Below, piece after piece: positions 44,342-53,032 of a stretch of DNA of 64,000 nucleotides. A model generated the notes under the pieces. The model ran no database searches, was not told the origin of the DNA, and saw only the letters and a program-made list of their open reading frames with translations. How positions within the stretch are numbered: the first letter of the stretch is position 1; every line of letters begins with the position of its first letter. Both the position numbers and the translations under genes were made by a program. Source of the DNA: Aeromonas salmonicida subsp. salmonicida (lineage in GTDB: Bacteria; Pseudomonadota; Gammaproteobacteria; Enterobacterales; Aeromonadaceae). The stretch lies in NCBI RefSeq assembly GCF_001643305.1, contig NZ_LSGW01000049.1:62001-126000 (forward strand), given 5' to 3'.

Positions 44342-45475
44342 TCAGCGTCGCAGCATATAGAGCGCGGCCACGTTGCGGGCCGTGAGCTGCAGGTTGGTGG
44401 TGGCTGTCGCCAATGCCTCCGGCAGGGACATGGCGCGGTTGACCACGGCGAACACCGCATCCAGCCCGTGCTCATGCACCACACCGTAGTCGTCGGTGAG
44501 ACACCCTGAAATACCTATCACCGGCTTGCCAAACTGCTTGGCACAGCGTGCGACACCGATTGGCGTTTTGCCGTAAATTGTCTGGCTGTCGATACGCCCC
44601 TCCCCCGTGATGACGAGATCCGCATCGGCCACAGCCTCGGCCAGTTTCAACGCCGCTATGACGATCTCGATGCCGGGCTTGAGCTCGGCACCGAGCAGGC
44701 CCACCAGGGCCGCCCCCATGCCACCGGCGGCGCCCGCCCCCGGGATTTCCCTCACCTGTTTGCCAAGCGCCTGCTCGATGCAGTCGGCGTAGCGGGAGAG
44801 GTTGGCATCGAGCTGGGCCACCATATCGGCGTTGGCCCCCTTCTGCGGGCCAAACACGGCGGAGGCACCTGTCGGGCCGCACAGCGGATTGTCCACGTCA
44901 CAGGCCACCTCTATGGTGATCCTGCTCAGACGGGAATCCAGATCGCTCAGATCTATGGTGGCCAGATCCGCCAGCCCGGCGCCGCCCGGCGCTATGGGAG
45001 TGCCATCGCGTTTGAGCAGCTTGCCGCCGAGCGCCTGGATCATGCCGGCACCGCCATCGTTGGTGGCACTGCCGCCTATGCCGAGGATCAGGTGCTTCAC
45101 CCCCATGTCGAGGGCCGCCAGGATCAGCTCACCGGTACCGAAGCTGGAGGTGTGCAGCGGATTGCGCAGCTCGGGGGGGACAAGATGCAGGCCGGAGGCC
45201 GCCGCCATCTCGATGACGGCGCGCTCGCCATCCCCCAGCAGGCCGACGAAGCCCTGCACCTGATTGCCGAGCGGCGCTGTCACATAAAACGGCAGTATGC
45301 GACCACCGGTGGCATCCACCAGGGATTGCACTGTGCCCTCGCCGCCATCGGCCATGGGCAGCTTGATGTAGGTAGCCTCTGGCAACACCTGCTTGAAACC
45401 CGCCTCGATGGCATCAGCCACCGCCATGGCGCTCAGGCTCTCCTTGAATGAATCCGGTGCGATAACAATTTTCAT
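44342..45475 (-). CDS. garK: Glycerate 2-kinase (GarK/GlxK family)
   Basis: Phosphorylates D-glycerate with ATP. It has 377 residues. MKIVIAPDSFKESLSAMAVADAI is the family start; GLGGSATNDGGAGMIQALG (here GIGGSATNDGGAGM), GPTGASAVFGPQKGA and EGRIDSQT (substrate and nucleotide sites) follow. GarK and GlxK cannot be separated by eye; the neighbouring CdaR regulator of glucarate/galactarate/glycerate use favours GarK. It is third in cdaR-permease-kinase, nine bases after the permease. Confidence 0.9.
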   Translation of the reverse strand: MKIVIAPDSFKESLSAMAVADAIEAGFKQVLPEATYIKLPMADGGEGTVQSLVDATGGRILPFYVTAPLGNQVQGFVGLLGDGERAVIEMAAASGLHLVPPELRNPLHTSSFGTGELILAALDMGVKHLILGIGGSATNDGGAGMIQALGGKLLKRDGTPIAPGGAGLADLATIDLSDLDSRLSRITIEVACDVDNPLCGPTGASAVFGPQKGANADMVAQLDANLSRYADCIEQALGKQVREIPGAGAAGGMGAALVGLLGAELKPGIEIVIAALKLAEAVADADLVITGEGRIDSQTIYGKTPIGVARCAKQFGKPVIGISGCLTDDYGVVHEHGLDAVFAVVNRAMSLPEALATATTNLQLTARNVAALYMLRR

Positions 45476-45484
45476 ATCAGTTCC

Positions 45485-46516
45485 TCAGGCGAGACCAAAC
45501 ACGCCAAACATCAGGGTGGAGACGGCTGCGATGGTCAGACCGACGGCTGTTTCATAAGGGATGAGCTTGAGGCGCTCCCCCACGCCCATGTGGACGCTGC
45601 CACCGGTGGCATGGAAGAAGGAGCCGTGGGGCATGTGGTCAAACACGGTAGCACCGGCATGGATCATGGCGGCCCCCGCCAGACTGCTGATGCCGAGCTC
45701 AATCAGGGTGGAGCTGAACACGTTGGAAGCCACCACGGTACCGGCCGTGGTCGAGGCGGTCGCCAGCGACATCAAAGCGCCCGAGATGGGGGCCAGCAGG
45801 TAGGAGGGCAGACCGGAGGCGGTCAGGCCGCTTATCAGCACATCCTTCAGACCCGAGTTGGCGATGATGCCCGCCAGGGTACCGGTACCCAGCAGCATGA
45901 TGGCCACCGGCGCCATGCGGGCCAGACCCGAGACCGCAAACTGGTTCACCTTGCTGAACTTGCCCATCATAAGGGCCCCGACCAGGCCGCCAAGGGGCAG
46001 GGCAATGAGCGGATCCACCACTATACCGGCCAGCGGACGCAGGGCCAGCAGCAGTATGGCAACCAGGGGCGCACTGATGGCGGCGCCAAAGCCGGGCAGC
46101 TTGCTGCCACTGAAGCTCACCACCTCGTCGGCGGCGACCTTGCTGCCCTTGTTGTTCAGACGCTTGGCCAGCCAGTAGGCCATCACCAGTCCAAACAGGC
46201 CAGGTATGATGCCGGCCGCCATGACGGAGGTGAGCGGCAGGTGGAAGGCGTCGGACGCGGCGATGGTGGTGGCGGCGCCCGATTCGATCAGCACGCCTGC
46301 CAGCACACCGGCCGCGAGGATCCGCATCACGGCCGTGGTGATCCCCTGGGCGCCACCTATCATCAGGGCGACGGTCTGGGTCAGATCGGCCCCGCCAATC
46401 AGGCCACCGGCCAGGGCGCCGACTATCATGCCGTAGGCGGGCGGCACCTTCTTCAGAATGAGGAAGATGGCGATGGAGAGCGCGGCGAGAGCGCCGAGCG
46501 CGGATACAGGGATCAT
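45485..46516 (-). CDS. GntP-family permease, apparently with an internal deletion
   Basis: A probable glycerate or sugar-acid:H+ permease, 343 residues; family members are about 415-450. The N-terminal part (LAALSIAIFLILKKVPPAYG, VMRILAAGVLAGVLIESGAA) and the C-terminal part (AASDAFHLPLTSVMAAGIIP, FVLMTATASTTAG-like SLATASTTAGTVVAS, HAGATVFDHMPHGSFFHATGG) are well conserved. Where homologues have about 75 residues, including a GGGKAGN-type motif, residues 78-89 here run straight through (ESGAATTIAASD). The frame is intact. The ATG at 46516 has AAGG eight bases upstream. Whether it still transports is doubtful. Confidence 0.75.
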   Translation of the reverse strand: MIPVSALGALAALSIAIFLILKKVPPAYGMIVGALAGGLIGGADLTQTVALMIGGAQGITTAVMRILAAGVLAGVLIESGAATTIAASDAFHLPLTSVMAAGIIPGLFGLVMAYWLAKRLNNKGSKVAADEVVSFSGSKLPGFGAAISAPLVAILLLALRPLAGIVVDPLIALPLGGLVGALMMGKFSKVNQFAVSGLARMAPVAIMLLGTGTLAGIIANSGLKDVLISGLTASGLPSYLLAPISGALMSLATASTTAGTVVASNVFSSTLIELGISSLAGAAMIHAGATVFDHMPHGSFFHATGGSVHMGVGERLKLIPYETAVGLTIAAVSTLMFGVFGLA

Positions 46517-46598
46517 GACGGGCACCTTGAATGGGAGTGAGTGGTGGCCATTATGGTGATCCGGGATCGGAATGCGTTGGCTGAAAAGCCAAATAAGG

Positions 46599-46612
46599 TC
46601 TCTTTAAAGAGA
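46599..46612. promoter_or_regulatory. 14-bp perfect palindrome upstream of the permease gene
   Basis: TCTCTTTAAAGAGA is a perfect inverted repeat without a loop, 83 bp before the permease start and 23 bp after the cdaR stop. It could be an operator, possibly for CdaR, or on the plus strand (six T follow) a weak terminator. Confidence 0.4.
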
Positions 46613-46635
46613 GGTTTTTTGTTCATTACAACAAA

Positions 46636-47751
46636 TCAGCTGTCGAGATTGAGCCCGAGGTAGAGCAGGAACTTGTCGTCTAACTTGTTGAAATTCAAAC
46701 CGGTTATCTGCTCGATCCGGGTCAGCCGATAGCGCAGTGTATTGGGGTGAATGAAGAGCGCCTCGGCACAGGGATGCAGATCACAATCCTGCAAGAAATA
46801 TTGGCGCAGCGTCTTTTGCAGCGTTCCCTTTGTGTCCTCCTGCGCCAGCCTGAGCAGGGGCGCCCGCAGCTGATCCGCCTGCCAGGAGTCCGCCAGACTG
46901 CCGAGCAGTACCGGCAACCGGTAATCCTCGAAGAAGTAGACCTGCTTGCGCGGCGCCTGCCGCATGCCCCGGCGCAGAGTATCCCGCGCCGTCTGGTAGG
47001 AGCGCGCCAGACCATCTATGCCGCCGAAGTAATCACCCACCCCTATCCGTACCTTGAAGTGGGGAATGCGGGCCAGCAACTGCTTGATGCGGCTGCGCTC
47101 CTGCTCAGATTGCCAGACACCCTCGCTCAGCTGGGCCGGTTTGAGCACCACTATCTCGTCGAGGCCGTTGATGGCCACCAGATTGTCCCGCTCCGGATTT
47201 TCCAGCAGATGCACCAGCTCCCGCAGGCGCGCGGGATCCGCCTCCTCCAGCGCCAGTACCGCCACCACCCGAGGCTGGGCCAGATCCAGCTCGAGGAAAC
47301 GGGCCGCCTGTTGCAGTTGATCGACCCGCCCCTCGCCGCGAATGAGCTGCAGTACCAGCTCCTCCTTGTGGCGCTTGTCCCACTGCAACTGCTCGGTGAG
47401 CGCCGCCTGCTCCAGAATGAGCTCGGCCGTCATGCGCACCAGCTCGGCGTAAGCACGCACTATGTCCGGATCGCCCGAGATACCGATGACCCCGAGCAAT
47501 TCCCCCTGATAGGCAATGGGCAAATTGATGCCAGGGCGCACCCCCTTGAGCTGCTGGGCGGTCGCCTCGCTTATCTCCACCACCCGGTTCTCGGTCAGCG
47601 CCAGCACGGCACCCTCGTGGCGCTGATGGAGGCGCTCGGGATTGCCGGAGGCAATGATCAAACCGTGTTCATCCATCACGTTGACCGAGAACGACAGTAT
47701 CTTCATCGCCCTGCTCACTATCTGACGGGCCAGGGTATCGTTTAGCTGCAT
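46636..47751 (-). CDS. cdaR: CdaR-family transcriptional activator (sugar diacid regulator)
   Basis: A protein of 371 residues. The N-terminal sugar-diacid recognition domain (MQLNDTLARQIVSRAMKIL, GINLPIAYQGELLGVIGISG) is followed by a GGDEF-like linker domain and a C-terminal PucR-type helix-turn-helix (ALFIHPNTLRYRLTRIEQITG). CdaR activates genes for glucarate, galactarate and glycerate use. The ATG at 47751 gives the family start; an upstream frame from 47796 does not. It precedes the permease and kinase that it probably controls. Confidence 0.92.
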   Translation of the reverse strand: MQLNDTLARQIVSRAMKILSFSVNVMDEHGLIIASGNPERLHQRHEGAVLALTENRVVEISEATAQQLKGVRPGINLPIAYQGELLGVIGISGDPDIVRAYAELVRMTAELILEQAALTEQLQWDKRHKEELVLQLIRGEGRVDQLQQAARFLELDLAQPRVVAVLALEEADPARLRELVHLLENPERDNLVAINGLDEIVVLKPAQLSEGVWQSEQERSRIKQLLARIPHFKVRIGVGDYFGGIDGLARSYQTARDTLRRGMRQAPRKQVYFFEDYRLPVLLGSLADSWQADQLRAPLLRLAQEDTKGTLQKTLRQYFLQDCDLHPCAEALFIHPNTLRYRLTRIEQITGLNFNKLDDKFLLYLGLNLDS

Positions 47752-47959
47752 AACATCTCCGGACAACAAGCTGGCATGACGCCTGGTGGCCCACAATCAC
47801 ACGGGCCGACGTGCAAAGATCCCACATCATCAAGACAAGCGCGGGAGGGATCGCTAGAATAGGCCACTTTACGCTATGTGTGACCCACCATGGATCATGG
47901 ATCTGACGCTATGCCAGTCCGCTTTGTGGTGGCCTCATCCTTCCGATATGGACTCCGCT

Positions 47960-48334
47960 ATGGACTATGAATTTCGCCGCGACCCGTTCGGTGGCTATCG
48001 CGCCCGGTTCTCCATGGGTCATGAGGCCATCGGTCAGTGGTTGATCGATGAAGTTGGCAAGGATGAGGAGAAGCTCGATGAGCTCTTCTCCATCATCGAC
48101 CAGCTGTCCAATCGCACCCGCACAGAGTACCAGCTGCACGGCGGTGACTATTCACTGCTGCTCACCCATGAGGAAGCCGAGGTGAAAGCCAACGTCCTCA
48201 ATATCGAACAGGATGAGGATCTCGACGATCTCGCCTACTACGATGATGAGCAGCTGGCCATGTGCGGGCTGGAAGACTTTGCCCAGGTGCTAGGCTCCTG
48301 GCGCGCCTTTATCCGCAATGAGGATATGGGCTGA
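47960..48334 (+). CDS. yacL: YacL family protein (UPF0231)
   Basis: An acidic protein of 124 residues starting MDYEFRRDPFGGYRARFSMG, with LAYYDDEQLAMCGLEDFAQVL near the end, both matching E. coli YacL. Function unknown. The ATG at 47960 gives the conserved MDYEF start and has GGA seven bases upstream; an ATG 12 bases before lacks a site. It is followed at 50 bp by another small gene. Confidence 0.88.
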   Translation: MDYEFRRDPFGGYRARFSMGHEAIGQWLIDEVGKDEEKLDELFSIIDQLSNRTRTEYQLHGGDYSLLLTHEEAEVKANVLNIEQDEDLDDLAYYDDEQLAMCGLEDFAQVLGSWRAFIRNEDMG

Positions 48335-48384
48335 ATACCCACATTTAGGGCGAGCATGCCCCTTGCAACCCAACAGGATTGACT

Positions 48385-48684
48385 ATGTCTATTTACGATT
48401 TTGACGGCGAACAACCAGAACAGCCGGAAGACGAGCAGGACCAGACCAAACAAGCCGTGCCTGCCAAGAAGAAAGGCAAGCAGGTGATGAACACTCAGGT
48501 CAACCTGAGCCCGCGCGATGCCAGCCGACTGAACGGTCTGCACGTCGAAGCCATCACCACCCTGGACGATGTCAGCCTGCCGAAGAACGTCATCTTCAAG
48601 GCCGGCCTCATCGCCCTGGGCGAGCTGGAAGCCACCAAGCGCGCCGACATCATAGCCCGCGTTATCGCAGAGTCTGGTCGCTAA
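48385..48684 (+). CDS. Conserved-looking small protein of unknown function, possible ribbon-helix-helix fold
   Basis: A protein of 99 residues in three parts: an acidic, Gln/Glu-rich head (DFDGEQPEQPEDEQDQTK), a short basic stretch (PAKKKGKQ), and a folded C-terminal part (MNTQVNLSPRDASRLNGLHV, VSLPKNVIFKAGLIALGELE). The last part, a beta-strand followed by two helices, is what a ribbon-helix-helix DNA-binding domain looks like, but no family was recognised. AGGA lies six bases before the ATG. It follows yacL and ends at an intrinsic terminator, so they may be co-transcribed. Confidence 0.75.
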   Translation: MSIYDFDGEQPEQPEDEQDQTKQAVPAKKKGKQVMNTQVNLSPRDASRLNGLHVEAITTLDDVSLPKNVIFKAGLIALGELEATKRADIIARVIAESGR

Positions 48685-48714
48685 AAGGCACCGGTACTGG
48701 CAACACAGTCTCAG

Positions 48715-48743
48715 AAAAGCCGGAGCCTCAGCTCCGGCTTTTT
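48715..48743 (+). terminator. Intrinsic terminator after the yacL gene pair
   Basis: GCCGGAGC, loop CTCA and GCTCCGGC followed by five T, 35 bases after the stop codon. Confidence 0.9.
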
Positions 48744-48860
48744 CATGGCTGCGCCCCCCAGCGGACTCGCCCTTGCAGGGATCCGACCAGCCTATTAAGG
48801 CTTGTGTCATGATGTGACGACTTGTTAAGGTGCGGGACTTTTATCGGCCTTGGAGACTCA

Positions 48861-49691
48861 ATGTTACCTCTACCTGATTCGCTCATCTGGGGAGCACTGG
48901 CGCTGGCCGTCTTGCTCTGTCTGGTCCGTCAACGCATGCCCGGCCTGATCCTGCTGGGGGTCGCCCTGCTGGCCGCCCTCTACCTAGACCACCTCAGCCC
49001 TTCCACTCTGCTGATCACGCTGGCGGGCCTGCTGCTGGCCTGGCGCACCCCCAGCCTGCCCCAGCCCTGGCGTGGCGCCGCCCTGACGCTGGTGCTGCTG
49101 TGGGCCATAGCGCTGATGCTGCACCTCATCCCCGGCTTCAACAATCTGAAGGTGCTGGACCAGGCACAGGCAGGCCCCGCCAGCGTGCCCTTCAACATGT
49201 ACCTCAATCTGGACAAGCCGCTGGTCTTCTTCGGCCTGCTGCTGGCCTGGCCCGCCTTGCTCGGCCAGGGCGGTGCGATCCGCTGGCGAGCGCTGGCCCT
49301 CTTGCTGTTGCCGCTGGCGGCCCTGCTGATCACCGCCTGGCAACTGGGTGCGCTCAAGCCCGAAGCGGGTCTGCCCCACTGGTGGTGGCTGTTTGCCCTC
49401 AACAATCTGCTGTTCACCTGCGTGGCGGAAGAGGCGCTGTTTCGCGGCTTCATCCAGCAAGGGGTGGCCGCCCGCAGCCGACTCTGGCTCGGCATCCTGG
49501 TCGCCAGCCTGCTGTTCGGCGCAGCTCACCTCGCCGGTGGCCCGCTGCTGATGCTGTTTGCCGCCCTGGCGGGCGCCTGCTACGGCCTGGCGTTCCACGT
49601 CAGCGGTCGTCTGAGCGTCGCCATCGTCATCCACTTCCTGTTCAACTTCGCCCACCTGGCCCTTTTTACCTACCCATTGGCCAGTCGCTGA
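48861..49691 (+). CDS. CPBP-family intramembrane glutamic protease
   Basis: A protein of 276 residues with about eight hydrophobic helices. The CPBP (Abi, CaaX protease/bacteriocin processing) motifs are all present: EEALFRG (catalytic Glu pair and Arg), FGAAH (motif 2) and HFLFNF (motif 3). The family includes RCE1 and bacterial immunity proteins; the substrate here is unknown and the neighbours do not suggest one. The ATG at 48861 (MLPLPDSLIW) is preceded by TTGGAGACTCA. Confidence 0.88.
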   Translation: MLPLPDSLIWGALALAVLLCLVRQRMPGLILLGVALLAALYLDHLSPSTLLITLAGLLLAWRTPSLPQPWRGAALTLVLLWAIALMLHLIPGFNNLKVLDQAQAGPASVPFNMYLNLDKPLVFFGLLLAWPALLGQGGAIRWRALALLLLPLAALLITAWQLGALKPEAGLPHWWWLFALNNLLFTCVAEEALFRGFIQQGVAARSRLWLGILVASLLFGAAHLAGGPLLMLFAALAGACYGLAFHVSGRLSVAIVIHFLFNFAHLALFTYPLASR

Positions 49692-49695
49692 TCCC

Positions 49696-49717
49696 TGGCG
49701 CCCCGGTCGGGGCGCCA
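49696..49717 (+). other. Strong GC hairpin after the CPBP gene
   Basis: TGGCGCCCC, loop GGTC and GGGGCGCCA form a nine-base perfect stem five bases after the stop codon. No T run follows, so it may protect the mRNA 3' end or end transcription together with Rho. Confidence 0.6.
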
Positions 49718-49932
49718 TCACATTCCCCCTTGTCTGCCACCCGAAGTCCCTTGTTCCCATGACAGCAACCTGAACCCTGCGGGCTTTCTATTTGCACTAT
49801 TTCACCAGGCTAGAGTGTCGATTAATTGACCCAAGCCAAGATAGTGTCATCTCCGCCCCATAGAATGAGCCGGTAACCATCACAAAAATAAAAACAAAAC
49901 TATCAGTTACTTGACTCACTCAGGATGCTCAC

Positions 49933-51492
49933 ATGACCACAAGCCAACGGGAGGGGGAGATACGCTTCCCCGACCACCTATCCCTGATCTCGACCACGGA
50001 TCCCACCAGCCACATCACCTATGCCAACCAGCACTTCTGCGAGGTAGCCGGTTACAACGCCGCCGAGATGGAAGGGGTGCCCCACAATCTGGTACGTCAT
50101 CCCGACATGCCCAAGGCTGCCTTTGCCGACATGTGGCAGCGACTGCGCCAGGGCAAGAGCTGGATGGGACTGGTAAAGAATCGCGCCAAGAGCGGCAGCT
50201 TCTACTGGGTCAACGCCTACGTCACACCGATCCTCAACGAACAGCGGCAGATCATAGAGTACCAGTCGGTGCGTACCCGCCCGAGCGAACAGGACATCGC
50301 CTGGGCGGAGCAGCTCTACGCCCGCATCCGGGCGGGCAAGGCGCTGCCCTGGTTCAGCCGGCTCACCCTGGAGCCGGGCCAGCTCACCCTGCTCCTCTCC
50401 GGCACGGCCCTGCTCGCCCTGCTGGCAGCCCTCGCCACCGGCAATCCCCTTTGGGGAGCGCCCGGTGCAGCGGCGCTGCTGGCTCAGATGATCCACGGCT
50501 GGCGGCTGCAACAGCGGCTCAACCGCCTGGCCACCACGGCAGGCGAGGAGATGGGCACCCCGCTCTGTCAGGTGCTCTACACCAAACGGCGGGACACTCT
50601 GGCGGCTCTCGAGCTGGCCCTGCGCATGAAGCGGGCCGAGCTCAAGGCGGTGGTGGGGCGCAGCGCCGACACCAACCAGCAGATACTGCAGGCCGCCGAG
50701 GATGACAGGGGCAATATCCAGACCATAGACACCCACCTGCAACAGCAGCGGGCCCAGAGCGAGCAGCTGGCCGCCGCCATCACGCAAATGAGCCAGTCGA
50801 TCCGTGACGTGGCCAACAGCGCCCATCAAGCCAACGCCCTGGTGGGCGAGGTACAACAGGTATCGGCCGAGGGATTGCAGGCGCTGGCGACCACACAATC
50901 ATCGGTCAATCAGTTGCATGAAGAACTTGATGCCAACCACCAGGTGCTGGCGCAACTGACCGGTGACAGCCAGAAGATCAGCGGGATCCTGGCGGTTATC
51001 AGCCAGATCGCCGATCAGACCAATCTGCTCTCCCTCAATGCGGCCATAGAGGCGGCGCGGGCCGGTGAGCAGGGGCGTGGTTTTGCAGTGGTGGCCGACG
51101 AGATACGGGCACTGGCCCAGAAGACCCGCAGCTCCACCGGCGAGATCCACGAGATGATCCAGGCGCTGCAGCAGACCACCCGCCAGCTGGCCGATGGCAT
51201 GACCCAGGGGGCCCAGACCTCGGAGCGTTGCCAGCAGCACGTGAGCACCACAGCCGAGGTGCTCAACCAGATCAACCGCATGCTGACCCAGGTCACCCAC
51301 ACCAGCGACGAAATTGCCCAGGCCGTCGGCCAGCAGGCGGATGTCACCAGTACCCTGGATCACGGCATCCACCAGATCCACCAGCTGGCCAGCCACACAG
51401 CCGACAACAGCAGGCAGGCCCTGGACGGCATCACGCTGTTGGTGGAGCGGCTGCATGCCCTCTCCCGCCTGATCAACCAGTTCCGCCACTGA
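49933..51492 (+). CDS. aer: Aer-like methyl-accepting chemotaxis protein with PAS domain
   Basis: A protein of 519 residues. The N-terminal PAS domain (about 10-115; [51 protein letters not shown]) is that of Aer, which binds FAD and senses redox state. A hydrophobic hairpin (about 145-185) anchors it in the membrane with no periplasmic domain; the C-terminal signalling tip is [20 protein letters not shown]. There is no C-terminal NWETF-like pentapeptide for CheR. It probably mediates aerotaxis. It is transcribed alone. Confidence 0.9.
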   Translation: MTTSQREGEIRFPDHLSLISTTDPTSHITYANQHFCEVAGYNAAEMEGVPHNLVRHPDMPKAAFADMWQRLRQGKSWMGLVKNRAKSGSFYWVNAYVTPILNEQRQIIEYQSVRTRPSEQDIAWAEQLYARIRAGKALPWFSRLTLEPGQLTLLLSGTALLALLAALATGNPLWGAPGAAALLAQMIHGWRLQQRLNRLATTAGEEMGTPLCQVLYTKRRDTLAALELALRMKRAELKAVVGRSADTNQQILQAAEDDRGNIQTIDTHLQQQRAQSEQLAAAITQMSQSIRDVANSAHQANALVGEVQQVSAEGLQALATTQSSVNQLHEELDANHQVLAQLTGDSQKISGILAVISQIADQTNLLSLNAAIEAARAGEQGRGFAVVADEIRALAQKTRSSTGEIHEMIQALQQTTRQLADGMTQGAQTSERCQQHVSTTAEVLNQINRMLTQVTHTSDEIAQAVGQQADVTSTLDHGIHQIHQLASHTADNSRQALDGITLLVERLHALSRLINQFRH

Positions 51493-51712
51493 CCCGTCAC
51501 CCGGGGTGCGTGCCGACCGGTACGCGCCCCCTTGATTGCCAAGCCTGATCTAGATCCTCCGCTTGAACGGCCACTGACCCGCAGCCTTCCCCTCAATGTC
51601 CCCCTCTCCCCATATGGGGCCTTTCATTTATTTGTAACAAAAATGTAAATGAAATGACCTCTATGCCCGCCATAACAGTCACTTTCAATCGTGCCTCAAC
51701 CAAAAGGACTTA

Positions 51713-53032
51713 ATGATGCACAAGCCCCTCAGTTATGCCGCCCTGCTGCTGGTCAGCCAGTTTCCATTGCAGGCGCTGGCCGATACCGATGTCTACCTCA
51801 CCAACAACGGCCCGGAACCCCTGCAGCTGGCAATCAGCCAGAGCGGCAGCGGCCAGCTGCAGGCGGGCAGCCAATGGATCCAGCACAGAACGGAGCTGGG
51901 CCCCTGGGAGAGCGCCATGGTGCTCAGCTTCAATCGCTACGAGGGGGTGAAGGCGGGCAAAAGCTATCTGTTCGAAACCCGTGTCACCACGGCCAGCGGC
52001 GACACCTATCGCCTCAACCAGTTAATGGAGGGCACCTGGTGGAACACCACATTGCAGCACGGTGGCGACACCCCAACCGTCAGCTCGGGGTGGAAGAGCG
52101 ACCGCGCCCTGCATCGCACCCAGGGGCCGCAGGAGCTGGCCTTTGCCGCCAAATTCACCGGCCGTTACGACGATCTGCACTACATGCTGACCCCGCCACA
52201 ACCACGGGAACAACTGGAGCCTTCGGAGAGCAAGCTCAAGGTGGCCAGCTACAACGTCTGGGCCCTGCCGGTGATCGCCTCCAGCATTGGCGAACGGTTA
52301 ACCTTGCTGCCCGATTACCTCAAGGGCTATGACGCCCTGCTGCTGCAAGAGGTGTTCGACGGCCGCCGCGAGGGCTTCCTGCAGGCGCTGGCCAAAGAGT
52401 ACCCCTATCAGACCAAGGTGCTCGACAAGCCGGGGGTCAACATCCACGACGGCGGCGTGGTGATCGTCAGCCGCTACCCAATCGTGCGGGAGGCCCAGCT
52501 GGTCTATCCCCAGTGCACCGGCACCGACTGTTTCGCCGACAAGGGGGTCATGTATGCCGAGGTGATCAAGGGGGGCAAGGCCTGGCATCTGTTCGCCACC
52601 CACACCGCCAGCTTCGACACCGACGAGGCGAGACAGCTGCGCCAGATCCAGTTCGGCCAAATTCGTACCCTGGCCGCCAGCCTCAAGATCCCGGCCAGCG
52701 ACACCGTCATCTATGGCGGCGACTTCAACGTCAACAAGCGCAAGTTCGCCGACGACTACGCCAGCATGCTGGCCAACCTTGACGCCCATGAACCCGGCTA
52801 TGGCGGCTATACCGAAGCCACCTTCGATCCCAGGATCAACCCCTATGCAGGCGGCCCCCTCTCCGGTGGTGCCAACGTCGAGTATCTGGACTATCTGGTG
52901 GTGAGCCGGGAGTACGGCGCCGCCAGTCATAACCTCAACAGCGTCTGGATCCCACGCAGCAGCGATGGCAGCCTCTGGCCCGCCAGCAACCTCTCCGATC
53001 ACTTCCCGGTCAAGGGCGAGATCAGCCGATGA
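51713..53032 (+). CDS. Secreted sphingomyelinase C-like phosphodiesterase
   Basis: A protein of 439 residues. The signal peptide (AALLLVSQFPLQALA) is followed by a beta-rich N-terminal domain (about 22-160) and an endonuclease/exonuclease/phosphatase catalytic domain (about 175-439). Visible catalytic motifs: LKVASYNVWALP, LLLQEVFDGRR (metal-binding Glu), GGVVIVSRYPI, THTASFDTDEARQLRQIQF, YGGDFNVNKR and LSDHFPVKG (catalytic His). These match bacterial neutral sphingomyelinases. Hydrolysis of host membrane sphingomyelin and haemolysis would follow if active. Start at ATG 51713 or 51716. The stop overlaps the next gene by four bases. Confidence 0.88.
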   Translation: MMHKPLSYAALLLVSQFPLQALADTDVYLTNNGPEPLQLAISQSGSGQLQAGSQWIQHRTELGPWESAMVLSFNRYEGVKAGKSYLFETRVTTASGDTYRLNQLMEGTWWNTTLQHGGDTPTVSSGWKSDRALHRTQGPQELAFAAKFTGRYDDLHYMLTPPQPREQLEPSESKLKVASYNVWALPVIASSIGERLTLLPDYLKGYDALLLQEVFDGRREGFLQALAKEYPYQTKVLDKPGVNIHDGGVVIVSRYPIVREAQLVYPQCTGTDCFADKGVMYAEVIKGGKAWHLFATHTASFDTDEARQLRQIQFGQIRTLAASLKIPASDTVIYGGDFNVNKRKFADDYASMLANLDAHEPGYGGYTEATFDPRINPYAGGPLSGGANVEYLDYLVVSREYGAASHNLNSVWIPRSSDGSLWPASNLSDHFPVKGEISR

